From Oceanobacter antarcticus (GTDB lineage Bacteria; Pseudomonadota; Gammaproteobacteria; Pseudomonadales; Oceanobacteraceae): a stretch of 64,000 nt of DNA. Both the position numbers and the translations under genes were made by a program. Location: contig NZ_JBBKTX010000021.1 in NCBI RefSeq assembly GCF_044962685.1, forward strand, positions 1 to 64,000. Direction: 5' to 3'. Every line of letters starts with the position of its first letter. The stretch's first letter is position 1. Below the pieces are notes generated by a model. The model was not told where the DNA came from and made no database searches. It saw nothing but the letters and a program-made list of their open reading frames with translations. This document shows, piece by piece, positions 24,381 through 33,203 of the stretch.

Positions 24381-25105
24381 GCGTCGTCCTGTGATGGGCG
24401 GGTAGTGGCAATCAGATAGTTTACGCTGACGTCCTGGTCGTTCAATTTGTAACTCTTGAACAGCGGGTTGTAGGTCATGCCGGTGATGTGGTCGGCCTGC
24501 AGGCCTGCCTGGCGACACCAGCGGGTCAGTTCACTCGGTTTGATGAACTTGCTGTAATCATGAGTTCCTGCGGGCAGCATTTTCAGCAGGTATTCAGCAC
24601 CAAGAATGGCCATGCCATAGGCTTTGGGGTTGCGGTTGAGGGTCGAAAAAAACACCTTGCCCCCAGGTTTTACCAGTGTTGCGCAAGCACGGATGATGGA
24701 TGCCGGGTCGGGTACGTGTTCGAGCATTTCGAGACAGGTGACGACGTCGAAACTGGCGGCTTGCTGCGCTGCCAGCGTTTCGACGGCAATACGCTGGTAG
24801 TTGATGCTGACGCCGGATTCGAGGGCGTGCAGACGGGCGACATTCAGCGGAGCGTCGCCCAGGTCGATACCGGTAACACTGGCACCTCGCTGGGCCATGG
24901 CTTCGCACAGCAGGCCACCGCCGCAACCAACATCCAGCACGTTTTTGCCTGCCAGTTCGGCGGCTTGATCGATGTAATTGCAGCGTAACGGATTGATGTC
25001 ATGCAAGGGCTTGAATTCGCTCTCTGGATCCCACCAGCGGCTGGCCAGAGCTTCAAACTTGGCGATTTCGGCAGGGTCGACGTTCGGCGTGCTGTGTTCG
25101 GTCAT
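24377..25105 (-). CDS. ubiG: Ubiquinone biosynthesis O-methyltransferase UbiG
   Basis: UbiG performs both O-methylations of the ubiquinone ring. The 242-residue protein shows the family opening 'VDPAEIAKFEALASRWWDPE', SAM motif 'NVLDVGCGGGLLCEAMA', 'DVVTCLEMLEHVPDP' and 'GGKVFFSTLNRNPKAY'. The length is standard. It is followed with a 4-base overlap by mupP and preceded by an amidohydrolase gene 33 bases away on the same strand. Confidence 0.95.
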   Translation of the reverse strand: MTEHSTPNVDPAEIAKFEALASRWWDPESEFKPLHDINPLRCNYIDQAAELAGKNVLDVGCGGGLLCEAMAQRGASVTGIDLGDAPLNVARLHALESGVSINYQRIAVETLAAQQAASFDVVTCLEMLEHVPDPASIIRACATLVKPGGKVFFSTLNRNPKAYGMAILGAEYLLKMLPAGTHDYSKFIKPSELTRWCRQAGLQADHITGMTYNPLFKSYKLNDQDVSVNYLIATTRPSQDDA

Positions 25106-25138
25106 AGTGATTTCCTGTTGTCCCGTCGGGATCTCGGG

Positions 25139-26443
25139 TTAATTCGGGCGAATACGCTGACACCATTGCCTGGCAGTGGCGGTCAGTCTGTCGACGTCAA
25201 TGTGGGTCAATTCTGCTTCGCTCAGCAGTGCCTTGCCTGCCACCCAGACGTGGCTGGTGTAACGGCTGCTGTCGGTATAGACCAGTTGCGAGATGGGATC
25301 GTAAAGGGGTTGTTGGGGTAATTGCGACAGATCGACGGCCTGTAAGTCTGCCCATTTGCCGATTTCGACTGAGCCGGTGTACTGGTCAATCCCCAGGGCT
25401 TGCGCGCTGCCCAGCGTGGCCATATGCAGCGCCTGCAAGGCAGGAACCACTGCGGCATCTGCTGCTACGGCCTTGGCCAGCATGGCGGCGGTTTTCATTT
25501 CTGCCTGCAGATTGAGATCGTTGTTGCTGGCGGCGCCGTCAGTGCCGAGGCCCAGCGGGATTCCGGCTGCCAATAGTCGTGCGGTTGGGCAAAAACCACT
25601 GGCCAGCTTGAGATTGGATTCCGGGCAGTGGATAACGCTGGCACGACTTTGTTTGATCAGGTCGAGATCGCTGTCGTTAATCTGGGTCATGTGCACACAA
25701 CTGACATCCTTGCTCAGGAAACCCAGATCGAACAGGCGTTCGATAGGGCGCTTGCCCAGTTGCTCGAGGCTGTCCTGAACTTCAAAGGCGGTTTCGTGCA
25801 AATGAATTTGCACTGGCAGCTGCAGTTCGTCGGCGATGATCCGAATCTGCCGTAACGGCGCATCAGAAACCGTATAGGGAGCATGAGGGCCTAGCCCCAG
25901 CGTGACCAGATCGTGGTGCTGGTATTGGTCGCGCACTGCCAGGGCTTTCTGGATGTATTCGTCGGCGTTGCTGGCGTAATTGGTGGGGAAGTCCAGAATC
26001 GGCGTAAAGCTGACGTGACGTATGCCAGCGGCCAGTGAGGCGTCAATGGCGTCCTGCGGATAAAAGTACATGTCAGCAAAGGTGGTGGTGCCGGAGCGGA
26101 TCATTTCAGCAATCGCCAGTTCTGTGCCCTGACGCACGAACTCGCTGCTGACCCATTGTGCTTCTGCTGGCCAGATGTGGTGTTGCAGCCAGTTCATCAG
26201 TGGCAGGTCATCGGCCAAGCCACGGAACAGGGACATGGCGGCGTGGCCGTGGGCGTTGATGTAGCCGGGTAACAGCGCGTGATGAGGCAGTTCGATGGTG
26301 TGCCGGGCGCTGCGTTCGGACGATGACGGCTCGATGGCTTCGATGCGGCCATGGGTCACAAAAACCGACGCATGGTCGATGATCGGTTTGTTGCCGTCCA
26401 TTGGCACCAGCCAACGGGCGTTGAGGCGCAGATCTGCAGCCAT
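25139..26443 (-). CDS. TRZ/ATZ-type amidohydrolase (MTA/SAH deaminase-like)
   Basis: The 434-residue metal-dependent hydrolase has 'LLPGYINAHGHAAMSLFRG' (metal-binding His-x-His), 'DLPLMNWLQHHIWPAE', 'HLHETAFEVQDS' and 'GLGTDGAASNNDLNL' with the metal Asp. This set marks the subgroup that deaminates 5'-methylthioadenosine and S-adenosylhomocysteine. In Pseudomonas the gene next to ubiG has that function, so a methylthioadenosine deaminase is the best guess; other purine-like amines remain possible. It leads the minus-strand run toward ubiG and is divergent from gyrA. Confidence 0.87.
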   Translation of the reverse strand: MAADLRLNARWLVPMDGNKPIIDHASVFVTHGRIEAIEPSSSERSARHTIELPHHALLPGYINAHGHAAMSLFRGLADDLPLMNWLQHHIWPAEAQWVSSEFVRQGTELAIAEMIRSGTTTFADMYFYPQDAIDASLAAGIRHVSFTPILDFPTNYASNADEYIQKALAVRDQYQHHDLVTLGLGPHAPYTVSDAPLRQIRIIADELQLPVQIHLHETAFEVQDSLEQLGKRPIERLFDLGFLSKDVSCVHMTQINDSDLDLIKQSRASVIHCPESNLKLASGFCPTARLLAAGIPLGLGTDGAASNNDLNLQAEMKTAAMLAKAVAADAAVVPALQALHMATLGSAQALGIDQYTGSVEIGKWADLQAVDLSQLPQQPLYDPISQLVYTDSSRYTSHVWVAGKALLSEAELTHIDVDRLTATARQWCQRIRPN

Positions 26444-26919
26444 GAACAGTCCTCATTTGATTGAGAGTGGGAGTTGCCGCCAGCAAGTGGCGGGTGCAGG
26501 GGCGATTATATCCATCGTTCGGGGGTGTTCGCGACTGCAGACTTGACGAGTACGCAAGATTGGGATTCAAAAATGCGGTTTGGGCGGCCGTCAAGGGCAA
26601 TGGAGCGCTTTTGTCTGAAAAGACGTCCGCTGCCGGACATTTTGTCCAGCGTGGGCTTGTGGTTGTTCTGAGACGCTTCTGGCAGGGAGTGTACTAGGTT
26701 ATCAGTGCTTTTATGGTATGCTGCGCGCTTTGTTTTGCGGTACTGGATGGGCTCGGCTTTGCAGCGGTCAGCACAGTGCGGCAAGGGTACTGAATTATGC
26801 TCTGGCAGTCGTTGTTGCGGGTGTCCGTTCAATTGTACCGTCACTGCAGTCAATACAGTCAAGTGAATGCCATCGCCACGGTATGTGGCCAAGCGATACA
26901 GCACGGATCTTAATAGTCT
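26444..26919. other. Intergenic region upstream of gyrA
   Basis: These 476 bases lie between two divergent genes. A TATGCT at 26717-26722 could be a gyrA -10 box, but there is no good -35 at the right distance. Frames on both strands (for example the minus frame 26506-26904) have no family features and look spurious. The gyrA leader would be about 190 bases if this box is used. Confidence 0.4.
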
Positions 26920-29667
26920 ATGGGTGAGTTAGCCAAAGAAGTTCTCCCGATTAACATCGAAGATGAATTGCAACAATCGTACCTCGACTACGCCATGAGC
27001 GTGATTGTCGGACGGGCGTTGCCGGATGTTCGGGATGGTCTCAAACCGGTTCATCGTCGCGTACTGCATGCGATGAATGTACTGAACAACGACTGGAACA
27101 AGCCATACAAGAAATCTGCCCGTGTGGTCGGTGACGTGATTGGTAAATACCACCCCCACGGTGACTCTGCTGTTTACGACACCATTGTGCGTATGGCCCA
27201 GGATTTCTCCATGCGCTATACGCTGGTGGATGGTCAGGGCAACTTCGGCTCCGTTGACGGTGACTCGGCAGCGGCCATGCGTTATACCGAAATTCGCATG
27301 GACAAGATCAGCCATGACATGCTGGCTGATATTGAGAAAGACACCGTCGACTGGGTGCCCAACTACGATGGCACCGAGCAGATTCCAGAGGTATTGCCGA
27401 CCCGTGTACCAAACTTGCTGGTAAATGGCTCGTCCGGTATTGCCGTCGGTATGGCGACCAATATTCCGCCGCACAACCTGACCGAAGTTCTGACCGGTTG
27501 TCTGGCGTTGATTGACAATCCGGATCTCGATATTGATGCGCTGATGGAATTTATTCCGGGCCCGGATTTCCCCACCGGTGCCTTTATTAACGGCCGTGAT
27601 GGTATTGTCGAAGCCTATCGTACCGGTCGTGGCCGTATTTACCTGCGCGCCCGTCATCACTTCGAAACCGACGAAAAAAACGGCAAGGTCAGCATCATCT
27701 TCACCGAGATTCCCTATCAGGTGAACAAGGCCCGTCTGATTGAAAAAATCGCCGAGCTGGTCAAAGAAAAGAAACTTGAAGGTATCACCGAGCTGCGTGA
27801 TGAGTCCGACAAGGACGGTATGCGCATTGTGATTGAGCTGCGCCGTGGCGAAATGCCGGAAGTGGTGCTGAACAACTTGTTCGCCCAGACCCAGTTGCAA
27901 GGTGTGTTTGGCATTAACGTGGTGGCACTGGTTGATGGCCAGCCCCGCACGCTGAACCTGAAGCAGTTGCTGGAAGCCTTCGTCAAGCACCGCCGCGAAG
28001 TGGTCACCCGTCGCACCATTTTTGATTTGCGCAAGGCGCGTGAACGTGGCCATTTGCTCGAAGGCCTGGCACTGGCACTGGCAAATATTGATCCGGTGAT
28101 CCAGCTGATCAAGGAATCAACCAATGCGGCCGAAGCCAAAGAAAAACTGATCGCTACCGCTTGGGATCCAGGTGATGTGCTGGATATGCTGGAGCGTGCC
28201 GGTGAAGACGCCTGTCGTCCGGACGATCTGCCTGAAGAATTTGGTTTCCGGGCTGGCAAGTATCATCTGTCACCGGCGCAGGCGCAGGCCATTCTTGATC
28301 TGCGCTTGCAGAAACTGACCGGCCTTGAGCATGAAAAACTGATCGAAGAATACCAGCAAAAACTCGAAGAAATCGCCGAGTATCTGGAAATTCTCGGCAG
28401 TGCAGAGCGTTTGATGACCGTGATTCGTGAGGAGCTGGAAGCCATTCGCGCAGAGTACGGCGATGGCCGCAAAACCGAAATCATGGTGGTGAAACGTGAT
28501 CTGAGCATGGCGGATCTGATTCCTGAAGAAGATCTGGTGCTGACGTTGTCGCACAGCGGCTATGCCAAGACTCAGCCGATTGATGCCTATCAGGCTCAGA
28601 AGCGTGGCGGCAAGGGTCGCTCGGCGACATCGGTCAAAGATGAAGACTTTATCGAACATCTGTTAGTGGTGAACAGCCATGATACGGTGCTGTGTTTTAC
28701 CGATGCGGGCAAGGTCTATTGGCTGACGGTGTACGATATTCCGCAGGCCAGCCGTAACGCCAAGGGCCGCCCGATTGTGAACGTCCTGGCGCTGGACGAA
28801 GGCGAACGCATTACCGCGATTCTGCCGGTGGTTGAGTACCGCGAAGACAATTACGTCTTTATGGCGACGGCGCGGGGGACGGTGAAGAAAACCTCGCTTG
28901 ACCAGTTTTCCCGTCCGCGCTCCAGCGGTCTGATCGCGTGTGAGCTGGACGAAGGTGATCATCTGGTGGGTGTTGCCATTACCGATGGCTCACGCGATAT
29001 TATGCTGCTTTCTGATGCGGGCAAGGCGGTTCGTTTCTATGAAGGCCAGGACAGTGAAGGCAAGGGCGGCGTTCGGCCGATGGGCCGCACTGCTCGTGGC
29101 GTGCGGGGTATTACCCTGGGTCAGGGTCAGATGGTGATCGCGCTGATTATTCCACAGGAAAACGGCGCCATTCTGACCGCCTCGGAACGCGGCTTTGGCA
29201 AGCGCACCGAAGTGACCGAGTTCCCGACCAAGGGACGCGGTACACAAGGAGTTATTGCCATGGTCACCAATGACCGTAATGGTCGCATGGTGGGTGCCGT
29301 ACAGGTGTTTGATGGCGAGGAAGTGATGCTGATCAGTGATCAGGGCACCCTGGTGCGGACACATGTTAACGAAGTATCACTGCTGGGCCGTAACACTCAG
29401 GGCGTTACCCTGATTCGCGTCAGCGACAAGGAAAAACTGGTTGGTCTGGAACGTATCTGTGATCCTGAAGACGACGAAGCCGTACTGGCTGCGCTGGCCG
29501 AAGGCGATGATACTGTCGTCAGTGGCGCTAGTGCGGATGCCTCTGCAGCGGAAGCGGGCAGCAGTGATGACCTTGATAGTGATGACCTTGATGATGACGG
29601 CGTCAGTACTGACACGGATGGCACAGAAGCAAACGACACCGAAGACAATGGCGACGACGTGGAATAA
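26920..29667 (+). CDS. gyrA: DNA gyrase subunit A
   Basis: GyrA cuts and rejoins DNA in the A2B2 gyrase that introduces negative supercoils. The 915-residue protein aligns in number with E. coli at the N-terminus: quinolone-region Ser83 and Asp87 are both in the wild-type state (HPHGDSAVYD), and the catalytic Tyr122 is in RYTEIR. The GyrA-box appears as QKRGGKG, and six beta-propeller blades follow. The last 60 or so residues are an acidic, low-complexity tail rich in Asp, Ser and Thr, partly made by a short DNA duplication near 29570-29600. The start ATG has no obvious Shine-Dalgarno sequence. On this basis the strain should lack classic GyrA quinolone resistance. Confidence 0.97.
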   Translation: MGELAKEVLPINIEDELQQSYLDYAMSVIVGRALPDVRDGLKPVHRRVLHAMNVLNNDWNKPYKKSARVVGDVIGKYHPHGDSAVYDTIVRMAQDFSMRYTLVDGQGNFGSVDGDSAAAMRYTEIRMDKISHDMLADIEKDTVDWVPNYDGTEQIPEVLPTRVPNLLVNGSSGIAVGMATNIPPHNLTEVLTGCLALIDNPDLDIDALMEFIPGPDFPTGAFINGRDGIVEAYRTGRGRIYLRARHHFETDEKNGKVSIIFTEIPYQVNKARLIEKIAELVKEKKLEGITELRDESDKDGMRIVIELRRGEMPEVVLNNLFAQTQLQGVFGINVVALVDGQPRTLNLKQLLEAFVKHRREVVTRRTIFDLRKARERGHLLEGLALALANIDPVIQLIKESTNAAEAKEKLIATAWDPGDVLDMLERAGEDACRPDDLPEEFGFRAGKYHLSPAQAQAILDLRLQKLTGLEHEKLIEEYQQKLEEIAEYLEILGSAERLMTVIREELEAIRAEYGDGRKTEIMVVKRDLSMADLIPEEDLVLTLSHSGYAKTQPIDAYQAQKRGGKGRSATSVKDEDFIEHLLVVNSHDTVLCFTDAGKVYWLTVYDIPQASRNAKGRPIVNVLALDEGERITAILPVVEYREDNYVFMATARGTVKKTSLDQFSRPRSSGLIACELDEGDHLVGVAITDGSRDIMLLSDAGKAVRFYEGQDSEGKGGVRPMGRTARGVRGITLGQGQMVIALIIPQENGAILTASERGFGKRTEVTEFPTKGRGTQGVIAMVTNDRNGRMVGAVQVFDGEEVMLISDQGTLVRTHVNEVSLLGRNTQGVTLIRVSDKEKLVGLERICDPEDDEAVLAALAEGDDTVVSGASADASAAEAGSSDDLDSDDLDDDGVSTDTDGTEANDTEDNGDDVE

Positions 29668-29725
29668 AAGCTGCGTTCGTCTGGATGGGGCGCTCCGGCG
29701 CCTGTAATACAGAGCAATCAATCTG

Positions 29726-30808
29726 ATGAACCGAGTGTTTAACTTTTGTGCCGGCCCGGCAGCGCTGCCCACTGCGGTGCTGGAACGAGCGGGCCTGGAA
29801 TTGGCAGACTGGCACGGCAAGGGCCTGTCTATTATGGAAATGAGTCACCGCAGCGCTGATTTTGTGGCGGTGGCAGAAAAAGCCGAACAGGATCTGCGCG
29901 ACCTGATGGCCATTCCTGACAACTATAAAGTGTTGTTTATGCAGGGGGGGGCCAGCAGTCAGTTCGCCATGATCCCGCTGAATCTGGCGAATGGCAGTGG
30001 CAAGGTCGATCAGATTGTGACGGGTCAGTGGTCGAAAAAAGCCCTGGCAGAGGGCCGGCGCTTTGCCGATGTGCGGGTCATTGCTAATACCGAAGACAAT
30101 CATTTTACCTCGGCCCCAACACAGTCGGAGCTGGCATTAAACGCCGATGCCGATTACGTCCACTATTGCCCTAATGAAACGATTGGTGGTGTGGCGTTTG
30201 ATTATATTCCCGCTACCGGGGATGTGCCGCTGGTGGCTGACCTGTCATCAGCGATTCTGTCTGATACGCTGGATGTCAGTCGCTTCGGCATGATTTACGC
30301 GGGTGCACAGAAAAATATTGGCCCGGCGGGCCTGTGTGTGGTGATTATTCGTGACGACCTGTTGGGCAAGGCTCAGGCGGCAACTCCTACCATGTTTGAT
30401 TACAAGGTGTGTGCGGATCACGGCTCCATGTATAACACGCCACCGACCTACAGCTGGTATCTGGCTGGCCTGGTGTTCGAGTGGCTGAAAGAACAGGGTG
30501 GGGTTGCGGCGATCGCGGCAGCCAATCATCGCAAGGCATCTCATCTGTATCAGTTTATTGATGGCCATGATTTTTATGCCAATCCGGTTGCCATCAATAA
30601 TCGTTCAATCATGAACGTGCCGTTTACCCTGGCTGACAGTCGTCTGGACAAGCTCTTTTTGCAGCAGAGCGAAGCTGCCGGATTGCTGAATCTGGCCGGA
30701 CACCGCAGTGTGGGCGGCATGCGCGCCAGTATTTATAATGCGGTCTCCGAAGTTGCGGTTGTGGCCCTGACTGATTTTATGACCGACTTTGCCCGTCGCC
30801 ACGGTTAA
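29726..30808 (+). CDS. serC: Phosphoserine aminotransferase
   Basis: SerC converts 3-phosphohydroxypyruvate and glutamate to phosphoserine, and serves pyridoxal synthesis. The 360-residue PLP enzyme starts 'VFNFCAGPAALPTAVLERA' and has 'FMQGGASSQFAMIPLNL', the PLP lysine in 'YAGAQKNIGPAG' and 'GGMRASIYNAVSEVAVVAL' at the C-terminus. It lies 58 bases after gyrA and 65 before pheA and may share a transcript with both. A GC hairpin follows it at 30818-30836. Confidence 0.96.
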   Translation: MNRVFNFCAGPAALPTAVLERAGLELADWHGKGLSIMEMSHRSADFVAVAEKAEQDLRDLMAIPDNYKVLFMQGGASSQFAMIPLNLANGSGKVDQIVTGQWSKKALAEGRRFADVRVIANTEDNHFTSAPTQSELALNADADYVHYCPNETIGGVAFDYIPATGDVPLVADLSSAILSDTLDVSRFGMIYAGAQKNIGPAGLCVVIIRDDLLGKAQAATPTMFDYKVCADHGSMYNTPPTYSWYLAGLVFEWLKEQGGVAAIAAANHRKASHLYQFIDGHDFYANPVAINNRSIMNVPFTLADSRLDKLFLQQSEAAGLLNLAGHRSVGGMRASIYNAVSEVAVVALTDFMTDFARRHG

Positions 30809-30817
30809 GCCCGTCAT

Positions 30818-30836
30818 TGGCCCGCCTGTCGGGCCA
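30818..30836 (+). other. GC-rich hairpin between serC and pheA
   Basis: TGGCCCG (30818-30824) pairs with CGGGCCA (30830-30836) across a 5-base loop. No U-run follows, so it is more likely an mRNA-processing or stability element than a terminator. Confidence 0.4.
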
Positions 30837-30873
30837 GTGATTCCATTCCAGACTAACGAAAGCAAGGCAACTC

Positions 30874-31965
30874 ATGAGTGAAGCCCAGGAACTCGAACAA
30901 CTGCGTCAGGCGATCGACTCTATCGACCGGCAAATTCAGGAGTTGATCAATCAGCGTGCCTGTTGTGCCAGGCAAGTTGCAGAAGTAAAAGAAAAATACG
31001 CGGCACTGGGTGAAACTGTGGTGTTTTATCGCCCGGAGCGGGAAGCACAGGTACTGCGTAATGTGATGGCGCGGAATACCGGCCCTTTGCCCAACGAAAG
31101 CATGGCGCGGCTGTTTCGTGAAATCATGTCCCAGTGCCTGGCACTGGAAGAGCCGCTCAATGTTGCTTTTCTCGGCCCGGAAGGCACCTTTACCCAGCAG
31201 GCAGCAGTCAAGCATTTTGGCCATGCCGTGTGCTGTCACAGTCAGGTATCGATTGCCGATGTGTTCCGCGAAGTGGAAAGTGGAGCCGCTAATTTTGGCG
31301 TTGTACCGGTAGAAAATTCCACAGAGGGCGTAGTGACTCATACCCTCGACAGTTTTTTTGATTCCAGCTTGCAGGTCTGCGGTGAAGTGACCTTACGCAT
31401 CCATCATCATTTGATGCGCAAGGATCCCGAGCAGCCGATTGAGCGGATATATTCCCATGCCCAGTCGCTGGGACAATGTCGCCGTTGGCTCGATCAGCAT
31501 TATCCGGGGATTGAGCGGATTGCCCTCAGTTCCAATGCGGAGGCCGCACGCCGGGCCAGTCTTGAGCCGGGCAGTGCGGCTATTGCAGGAGAAGTGGCGG
31601 CGGATCTTTACCAGTTGGTTGTCTGTAACGCCAATATCGAAGATCGTCCCGACAATACCACGCGCTTCCTGATTGTCGGGCGTCAAGCGACGCTTTCCAG
31701 TGGTGAAGACAAGACCTCGATCATGGTCTCCAGTCGTAACCAGCCGGGTGCCTTGTACCAGGTACTGGAGCCATTCCATCAGGCCGGTATCAGTCTGACC
31801 CGTATCGAAACCCGGCCAGCGCGCACCGGCACCTGGAATTATGCCTTTTTTATTGATTTTGAAGGCCACTGTGACGACGAGAGTATCCGCCCTGTGTTGG
31901 CGCAGTTGCAGCTGGTCGCAGCGGATTACAAATGGCTGGGTTCCTATCCGAAAGCGGTTCTGTAG
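30874..31965 (+). CDS. pheA: Chorismate mutase / prephenate dehydratase (P-protein)
   Basis: The enzyme makes phenylpyruvate from chorismate in two steps. The 363 residues divide into an AroQ chorismate mutase (about 1-90, 'LEQLRQAIDSIDRQIQELIN'), a prephenate dehydratase (about 95-270, 'FLGPEGTFTQQAAVKHFG', 'VPVENSTEGVVTHTLDSF', and the catalytic 'NTTRFLIVG' segment) and a C-terminal ACT domain (about 280-363, 'GALYQVLEPFHQAGISLTRI', 'ESRP'-like 'ETRPAR') for feedback by phenylalanine. No leader peptide or attenuator is evident upstream. Confidence 0.96.
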   Translation: MSEAQELEQLRQAIDSIDRQIQELINQRACCARQVAEVKEKYAALGETVVFYRPEREAQVLRNVMARNTGPLPNESMARLFREIMSQCLALEEPLNVAFLGPEGTFTQQAAVKHFGHAVCCHSQVSIADVFREVESGAANFGVVPVENSTEGVVTHTLDSFFDSSLQVCGEVTLRIHHHLMRKDPEQPIERIYSHAQSLGQCRRWLDQHYPGIERIALSSNAEAARRASLEPGSAAIAGEVAADLYQLVVCNANIEDRPDNTTRFLIVGRQATLSSGEDKTSIMVSSRNQPGALYQVLEPFHQAGISLTRIETRPARTGTWNYAFFIDFEGHCDDESIRPVLAQLQLVAADYKWLGSYPKAVL

Positions 31966-32090
31966 AGCGGTTTTGCAACAATGGCCAGTGGATCAACCGA
32001 TTCGTTGGGTTGGATAAACAACGTGTTAGCAGCCTATTAGGCGTCAGGTCGGGCGGTTCCCTTGCTTGGCCTATGGAATGAGATCAAATC

Positions 32091-33203
32091 ATGAGTGTAG
32101 ATTTTCAGCAGTTGGCCGTTGCCGGAGTGCGCGGTTTGAAACCTTATCAGCCTGGCAAGCCGATTGATGAACTGGCGCGTGAGCTGGGTCTGAATGAGGC
32201 GGATATTGTCAAACTGGCCAGTAACGAGAACCCGCTGGGTCCAAGTCCTGCCATTATTGATGCCATCCAGCAGCAGCTGGTGGAGCTGACCCGTTACCCG
32301 GATGGTGCCGGTTTTGAACTCAAGGCTGCACTGTGTGAGCGGCTGGGCGTTAGCGCCAGTCAACTGACGCTGGGTAATGGCTCCAGCGACATTCTTGATT
32401 TTGCCGTGCGGGTCTTCGTTAATCAGGGCGATAACGTGGTGGTATCCCAGCACGCATTCTCCATTTATGGTCTGGTCACTCGCGCCGTTGGTGGTGAAGT
32501 GATTGAAGTGCCAGCGCGAAATTTTGGCCATGATCTGGATGCCATGGCAGCCGCGATCAACGACCGCACCCGCATTGTCTTTGTGACCAACCCGAACAAT
32601 CCGACCGGGACTTATAGTACTCGTGGGGAACTGGAAGCTTTTCTGGCGGCAGTGCCGGAGCAGGTGCTGGTGTTGCTGGACGAGGCGTATTTTGAATATG
32701 CCGAAGTCGAGGACTACCCTTGCGGCCTGGATTACCTGAGCCAGTATCCGAACCTGCTGGTGGCGCGTACCTTTTCCAAGGCCTATGGCTTGGCATCATT
32801 ACGGGTTGGCTATGGCGTTTCCAGCCCGGTTGTGGCGGATCTGATGAATCGTGTGAGACCTCCGTTCAACGTCGATTCATTTGCGTTGGCAGCGGCGACA
32901 GCGGCCTTGCGTGACGACGCGTATCTGGCCAAAAGTATTGCCGCTAATCGTCAGGGTATGGTGCAACTGGTGGCTGCCTTTGAACAACTGGGGTTGAGCT
33001 ATATCCCGTCGGTTGCCAACTTTGTCACGTTCAAACTGCCAGATGGCAGTGATGATAGGGAGGTGAACCAGCAGTTGTTACAGCTGGGGGTGATTATTCG
33101 GCCGGTCGCCAACTACGATATGCCGGGGTATATCCGCGTATCGGTAGGGACGGCTGCGGAAAACCAGACCTTTATTGATGCCTTGGCGAAGGTGTTGGCT
33201 TGA
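32091..33203 (+). CDS. hisC: Histidinol-phosphate aminotransferase
   Basis: This 370-residue fold-type I PLP enzyme shows 'IVKLASNENPLGPSPAIIDA', 'LGNGSSDILDFAVRVF', 'VFVTNPNNPTGTYSTR', the Schiff-base lysine in 'RTFSKAYGLASLRVGYG', and 'IIRPVANYDMPGYIRVSVGT'. It is the hisC2-type enzyme that sits in aromatic gene clusters and may also transaminate aromatic keto acids. The start ATG 32091 has GGAATGAG upstream. Its stop overlaps the TTG start of the following fusion gene. Confidence 0.94.
   Translation: MSVDFQQLAVAGVRGLKPYQPGKPIDELARELGLNEADIVKLASNENPLGPSPAIIDAIQQQLVELTRYPDGAGFELKAALCERLGVSASQLTLGNGSSDILDFAVRVFVNQGDNVVVSQHAFSIYGLVTRAVGGEVIEVPARNFGHDLDAMAAAINDRTRIVFVTNPNNPTGTYSTRGELEAFLAAVPEQVLVLLDEAYFEYAEVEDYPCGLDYLSQYPNLLVARTFSKAYGLASLRVGYGVSSPVVADLMNRVRPPFNVDSFALAAATAALRDDAYLAKSIAANRQGMVQLVAAFEQLGLSYIPSVANFVTFKLPDGSDDREVNQQLLQLGVIIRPVANYDMPGYIRVSVGTAAENQTFIDALAKVLA

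Noticed and set aside
26506..26904. 132-codon minus-strand frame in the gyrA upstream gap
   Set aside because: No recognisable domain, and it covers the region where the gyrA promoter must lie.
26929..28053. 374-codon minus-strand frame
   Set aside because: Antisense shadow of gyrA with no family features of its own.
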